A stretch of 21,780 nucleotides of DNA from an uncultured Selenomonadales bacterium (GTDB lineage: Bacteria > Bacillota > Negativicutes > Selenomonadales > Selenomonadaceae): the NCBI GenBank assembly GCA_937877545.1, contig CALFJE010000003.1, forward strand, positions 1 to 21,780. The letters run 5' to 3'. Below are positions 18,786 to 21,780 of the stretch, one piece after another. The translations under genes were made by a program, and so were the position numbers. Position 1 is the first letter of the stretch; the number at the start of each line of letters is the position of its first letter. The notes under the pieces are model-generated. The model saw only the letters and a list, made by a program, of their open reading frames with translations, did not search any database and was not told the origin of the DNA.

Positions 18786-18814
18786 TTGACTTTGACGCGG
18801 CGGCAGGTTATCAT
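18786..18814 (+). promoter_or_regulatory. Probable housekeeping sigma promoter of valS
   Basis: A -35 box TTGACT (18786-18791) and a -10 box TATCAT (18809-18814) are separated by 17 bp, the ideal spacing. Transcription would start near 18821, leaving an untranslated leader of about 27 bases. That is too short for a T-box riboswitch. Confidence 0.7.
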
Positions 18815-18834
18815 TGCAAATAATTTCACTAAGC

Positions 18835-18839
18835 GGAGG
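18835..18839 (+). promoter_or_regulatory. Ribosome binding site of valS, supporting a TTG start
   Basis: GGAGG ends 8 bases before the TTG at 18848. No in-frame ATG or GTG near this position would give a better family match, so the TTG start is favoured. Confidence 0.85.
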
Positions 18840-18847
18840 CAAAAACA

Positions 18848-21499
18848 TTGAGCAATATACCTAAGACTTACGAGCCGCAGAAGTTTGAGCAAGAAACCTA
18901 TGCGGCGTGGGAACGCGATAACAATTTCCACACGACGGCGGACGCGCCCGGCAAACCGTTTTGCATAGTGATACCGCCGCCCAACGTCACGGGGCAACTC
19001 CACATGGGGCACGCCCTCGACGAAACCCTACAAGACATTTTGATTCGCTGGCACCGCATGAAGGGCGACAATACCCTCTGGATGCCCGGTACCGACCACG
19101 CCGGCATTGCTACGCAAGCAAAGGTTGAGGAGCAACTTCGCGCCGAAGGTACCAATCGCTACGAACTCGGCAGAGAAAAATTCCTGGAGCGCGTTTGGCA
19201 ATGGAAGGAGACTTACGGCAACCGCATTTCCTACCAATTGCGGACGCTCGGCTCCGCCTGCGATTGGGAGCGCGAACGCTTCACCATGGACGCGGGTTGC
19301 TCGGCGGCTGTGCGCAAGGTTTTCGTCCAACTCTACAACGAGGGCTTAATCTATCGCGGGCGGCGCATAACCAACTGGTGTCCGAAGTGCAACACCGCGC
19401 TCAGCGACATCGAGGTCGAACACGAAACCGAACAAGGGCACCTTTGGCATTTGCGCTACCCCTTCAAGGACGGCTCCGGCTATGTCGAAGTCGCCACCAC
19501 GCGCCCCGAAACCATGCTCGGCGATACGGGCGTTGCGGTTCACCCAGACGACGAACGCTATAAAAATCTTGTCGGCAAAACGATTATCCTGCCGCTCGTC
19601 GGGCGCGAAATTCCCCTGTTCGCCGACAGCTACGTCGATAAAGAATTCGGCACCGGCGCGGTTAAAGTCACGCCGGCTCACGACCCCAACGATTTTGAGA
19701 TGGGGCTTCGTCACGATTTGGAGCAAGTCAAGGTTATCAACAACGACGGCACCATGGCTGACGGACTCGGCAAATACAGCGGGCTTGACCGTTACGCCTG
19801 CCGCAAGGCGATTGTCGCTGATTTGGAGGCGGGCGGCTTCCTCGTCAAGGTTGAGAATCACGAGCACGCCGTCGGGCATTGCCAACGTTGCCACACGACG
19901 ATTGAGCCGCTTATCAGCAAGCAGTGGTTTGTTAAAATGGAGACGCTTGCCGCGCCCGCGATTGAGGCGGTTAAGTCGGGCGAATTGCAATTTGTTCCCG
20001 AACGCTTCACGAAGACCTACATTAACTGGCTGGAGAATATCCGCGACTGGTGCATAAGCCGGCAGCTGTGGTGGGGACACCAAATCCCCGCGTGGTATTG
20101 CGACGATTGCGGCGAGATGACGGTTTCCGAGGTCGACGTTGAGGAGTGCCCGCATTGTCACGGCAAGCACTTGCGCCGCGAGGAGGACGTTTTGGATACG
20201 TGGTTCAGCTCCGCGCTGTGGCCTTTCAGCACGCTGGGCTACCCCAAAGACACGCCCGAACTTAAGACCTTCTACCCGACGAGCGTCCTGGTCACGGGCT
20301 ACGATATAATTTTCTTCTGGGTCGTGCGCATGGTCATGATGGGCTTGAAGTTCCGCAGCGAAGTGCCGTTCCGCAAAGTTTTCATTCACGGTTTGGTTCG
20401 CGACGAGCTTGGACGCAAGATGAGCAAATCCCTCGGCAACGGCGTCGACCCCGTAGAGATTATCGAGACTTACGGCGCGGACAGCTTGCGATTCATGTTG
20501 GTGACGGGCAACACCCCCGGCAACGATTTGCGCTTTTATCGTTCGAGGGTTGAATCTGCGCGGAATTTCGCCAATAAGATTTGGAACGCGTCACGCTTTT
20601 TGCTGATGAACTTGGAGGGCGTCGACACGACGTTTAAACCTGCGCGGAGTGATTTGGAGCTTGCCGACCGCTGGATACTGTCGCGGCTGAGTTATCGAAT
20701 CGGGGCGGTGACGGATAATCTTGAACGCTTCGAGCTGGGCGAGGCGGCGCGTCAACTTTACGAGTTCATTTGGTTTGAATTCTGCGACTACTACATAGAG
20801 CTGACGAAGGCGCGACTTTACGGCACGGACGCACGCGCAAAGGCGACGGCACTTTACGTATTGGCGCGGGTATTGGAGGCGGCGTTGCGGCTGTTGCATC
20901 CGTTCATGCCGTTTTTGACGGAAGTAATACGTCAACAGCTGCCCAACGCGCAAGGTTCAATCATGTTGGCGGCGTACCCGACACGCGAGGAGCTGAGCGA
21001 CTTAATCGGCGCGGAAAACGCGGACGTCGAGGAAAGCATGAATTTAATTTTGGACGCGGTAAAGACGATACGAAATTTGAAGGCGGAATTGGGCTTGGAT
21101 TCGCGGAAAAAGGCGGCGGTCGTGTTCAAGGTGACGCACGCCGAATCCGCGCAGATTTTGCGGGAAAATGCCGGCTACGTAACGACGTTGGCGTTCGCGG
21201 AGCCGATAACGTTCGCCGATTCAAAACCCGCTCACGCAATGAGCGGCGTAATCGAGGGCGCGGAAATATTCCTGCCGCTGGAAGGCTTAATCGACACGGA
21301 AAAGGAAATCGCCCGCCTGACTAAGGAGCTGGAAAAATTGCGCAAGGGCGCGGCTTCGACATCGGGCAAGCTGAACAACGAACGCTTTTTGAGCAAGGCA
21401 CCCGCCGAGGTTATACAGGCAGAGCGCGATAAACTTGCCGCCGCCGAGGAAAAAATTTCGTCGTTGGAGCAGAGGATACGGCAACTTGAAAACATATGA
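18848..21499 (+). CDS. valS: Valyl-tRNA synthetase
   Basis: This class I aminoacyl-tRNA synthetase (883 residues, the usual bacterial length) charges tRNA-Val with valine in the cytoplasm using ATP and edits mischarged threonine. The HIGH-type motif HMGH is at residues 52-55 after PPPNVTGQL, and KMSKS is at 524-528. The editing domain (CP1) shows TTRPET at 217-222 and GTDHAG-type conserved stretches lie nearby. Cys pairs are at 178/181 (CPKC), 345/348 (CQRC), 418/421 (CDDC) and 434/437 (CPHC), the last two pairs forming a probable zinc ribbon inserted before DTWFSSALWPFSTLG. The anticodon-binding region follows, and the last roughly 70 residues form the coiled-coil arm typical of ValRS. The start is TTG with GGAGG upstream. 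The gene has its own promoter and overlaps folC by 14 bp, so the two are probably co-transcribed. All key motifs are intact. Confidence 0.98.
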   Translation: MSNIPKTYEPQKFEQETYAAWERDNNFHTTADAPGKPFCIVIPPPNVTGQLHMGHALDETLQDILIRWHRMKGDNTLWMPGTDHAGIATQAKVEEQLRAEGTNRYELGREKFLERVWQWKETYGNRISYQLRTLGSACDWERERFTMDAGCSAAVRKVFVQLYNEGLIYRGRRITNWCPKCNTALSDIEVEHETEQGHLWHLRYPFKDGSGYVEVATTRPETMLGDTGVAVHPDDERYKNLVGKTIILPLVGREIPLFADSYVDKEFGTGAVKVTPAHDPNDFEMGLRHDLEQVKVINNDGTMADGLGKYSGLDRYACRKAIVADLEAGGFLVKVENHEHAVGHCQRCHTTIEPLISKQWFVKMETLAAPAIEAVKSGELQFVPERFTKTYINWLENIRDWCISRQLWWGHQIPAWYCDDCGEMTVSEVDVEECPHCHGKHLRREEDVLDTWFSSALWPFSTLGYPKDTPELKTFYPTSVLVTGYDIIFFWVVRMVMMGLKFRSEVPFRKVFIHGLVRDELGRKMSKSLGNGVDPVEIIETYGADSLRFMLVTGNTPGNDLRFYRSRVESARNFANKIWNASRFLLMNLEGVDTTFKPARSDLELADRWILSRLSYRIGAVTDNLERFELGEAARQLYEFIWFEFCDYYIELTKARLYGTDARAKATALYVLARVLEAALRLLHPFMPFLTEVIRQQLPNAQGSIMLAAYPTREELSDLIGAENADVEESMNLILDAVKTIRNLKAELGLDSRKKAAVVFKVTHAESAQILRENAGYVTTLAFAEPITFADSKPAHAMSGVIEGAEIFLPLEGLIDTEKEIARLTKELEKLRKGAASTSGKLNNERFLSKAPAEVIQAERDKLAAAEEKISSLEQRIRQLENI

Positions 21500-21580
21500 G
21501 GACGCGCTAAGGTATTTGGATTGGCTGTGCGTGTTCGGCGTCAAGGAGGGACTGGAGCGAATCCGCGCCCTCGCCGACGC
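21463..21580 (+). repeat. 118-bp perfect direct repeat, copy 1 (valS end and folC start)
   Basis: This is identical to 21663-21780, at an offset of exactly 200 bp. It spans the last 12 codons of valS and the first 31 codons of folC. Upstream of 21463 the two copies still share a run of six A and ttt, but differ by one substitution and a one-base indel. Confidence 0.97.
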
Positions 21581-21689
21581 GCTGGGACAGCCGCAGAATT
21601 TTTATCGGACGATACACGTGGCGGGCACCAACGGCAAAAACACTCGCCGCAAAAAATTTCTTGTTGGAGCAGAGGATACGGCAACTTGA
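21486..21689 (+). pseudogene. folC: folC 5' fragment (folylpolyglutamate/dihydrofolate synthase), broken by duplication or misassembly
   Basis: From a TTG at 21486 (AGAGG 10 bases upstream) the frame reads MKTYEDALRYLDWLCVFGVK and onwards to HVAGTNGK, the start of the ATP-binding loop of the FolC/Mur ligase family (normally HVAGTNGKGS). FolC adds glutamates to folates. Right after this Lys, near 21635-21645, the sequence departs from the family (NTRRKKFLVGAEDTAT) and stops at 21687-21689, because it has run into a second copy of the valS 3' end. The start overlaps the valS stop by 14 bp, the normal valS-folC arrangement in Bacillota. The first roughly 50 codons look genuine; the tail is probably not a real protein end. 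Confidence 0.85.
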
Positions 21690-21780
21690 AAACATATGAG
21701 GACGCGCTAAGGTATTTGGATTGGCTGTGCGTGTTCGGCGTCAAGGAGGGACTGGAGCGAATCCGCGCCCTCGCCGACGC
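21663..21780 (+). repeat. 118-bp perfect direct repeat, copy 2 (ends at the window edge)
   Basis: This second copy of the valS/folC junction runs off the end of the window, so its full length is unknown. It follows a truncated folC and is in a different reading frame from the first copy. It is most simply a contig-end assembly artefact. Confidence 0.97.
21686..21780 (+). CDS. folC: Second copy of the folC start, 3'-partial
   Basis: A TTG at 21686 opens the same frame as the first folC start (MKTYEDALRYLDWLC and on) and stays open to the window end, about 31 codons. It is identical to the first copy. If the duplication is an artefact, this is the same gene seen twice. If it is real, this could be the intact folC, with the upstream copy a broken remnant. 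Confidence 0.5.
   Translation, partial: MKTYEDALRYLDWLCVFGVKEGLERIRALAD

Larger units (their letters stand above)
18511..18847. other. Structured intergenic region between the giant gene and valS
   Basis: These 337 bp contain no convincing gene. From left to right there is a terminator (18533-18570), a perfect 13-bp stem-loop (18609-18640), a small GC hairpin (18651-18663), an interrupted stem (18713-18744), a second terminator (18749-18777), a promoter (18786-18814) and a ribosome binding site (18835-18839). I looked for a T-box core (TGG-N-ACC-GCG) and found none. Reverse-strand reading frames here lack coding character. Confidence 0.8.

Noticed and set aside
18609..18848. Reverse-strand frame of 79 codons in the intergenic region
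   Set aside because: It runs through the stem-loops, terminator and valS promoter, has no good ribosome binding site and reads as low-complexity basic sequence.
19346..20389. Reverse-strand open frame of 347 codons inside valS
   Set aside because: It is antisense to a complete, motif-perfect ValRS and has no family features of its own.
21496..21498. ATG as a start for the gene after valS
   Set aside because: It is in a different frame from the FolC-like sequence. The TTG at 21486 gives the family-like N-terminus.

Overview
The window looks like the end of a metagenomic or draft contig from a diderm member of the Bacillota, most likely a Negativicutes (Selenomonadales-like) species. This is an inference from three things. 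Downstream is a valS-folC pair, an order that is conserved in Bacillota. Upstream is a giant RTX-type repeat protein of the sort exported by cells with an outer membrane. The DNA is fairly GC-rich, with strongly C-ending codons and TTG start codons.

Positions 1-18510 are one uninterrupted reading frame on the + strand. It is already open at base 1, so the true N-terminus lies outside the window. It encodes at least 6169 residues of Thr/Asn/Asp/Gly-rich, Cys-poor beta-strand repeats, in five zones. An N-terminal diverged part (about 1-1230) is followed by eight 1.2-kb higher-order repeats (1231-10887, about 400 residues each, built from two related halves). Next come five half-size repeats of about 195 residues (10888-13827). 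A degenerate zone then shifts to a short period of about 40-50 residues (to about 16480). The C-terminal part (16480-18510) carries dispersed RTX-like glycine-rich calcium-binding motifs. The likely role is a secreted or surface-exposed giant adhesin or matrix protein, probably exported by type I secretion, but no transporter is in view.

Positions 18511-18847 (337 bp) are intergenic. They hold a good intrinsic terminator for the giant gene, a cluster of strong hairpins resembling an extragenic palindromic element, a second intrinsic terminator, and a promoter with near-consensus -35 and -10 boxes for the next gene. No T-box leader is visible.

Positions 18848-21499 encode a complete valyl-tRNA synthetase (valS, TTG start). 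Its end overlaps the start of folC (folylpolyglutamate/dihydrofolate synthase, TTG at 21486). folC reads correctly only to its nucleotide-binding loop (HVAGTNGK). The sequence then falls into a second copy of the valS/folC junction at an offset of exactly 200 bp, with 118 identical bases running to the window end. This is most simply an assembly artefact at a contig end, although a real tandem duplication cannot be excluded.

The strongest candidates for something undescribed are the giant protein's nested repeat architecture (two-part 400-residue units, one Cys and one Trp per unit, mosaic linker cassettes and evidence of recent sequence homogenisation) and the hairpin-rich intergenic segment.
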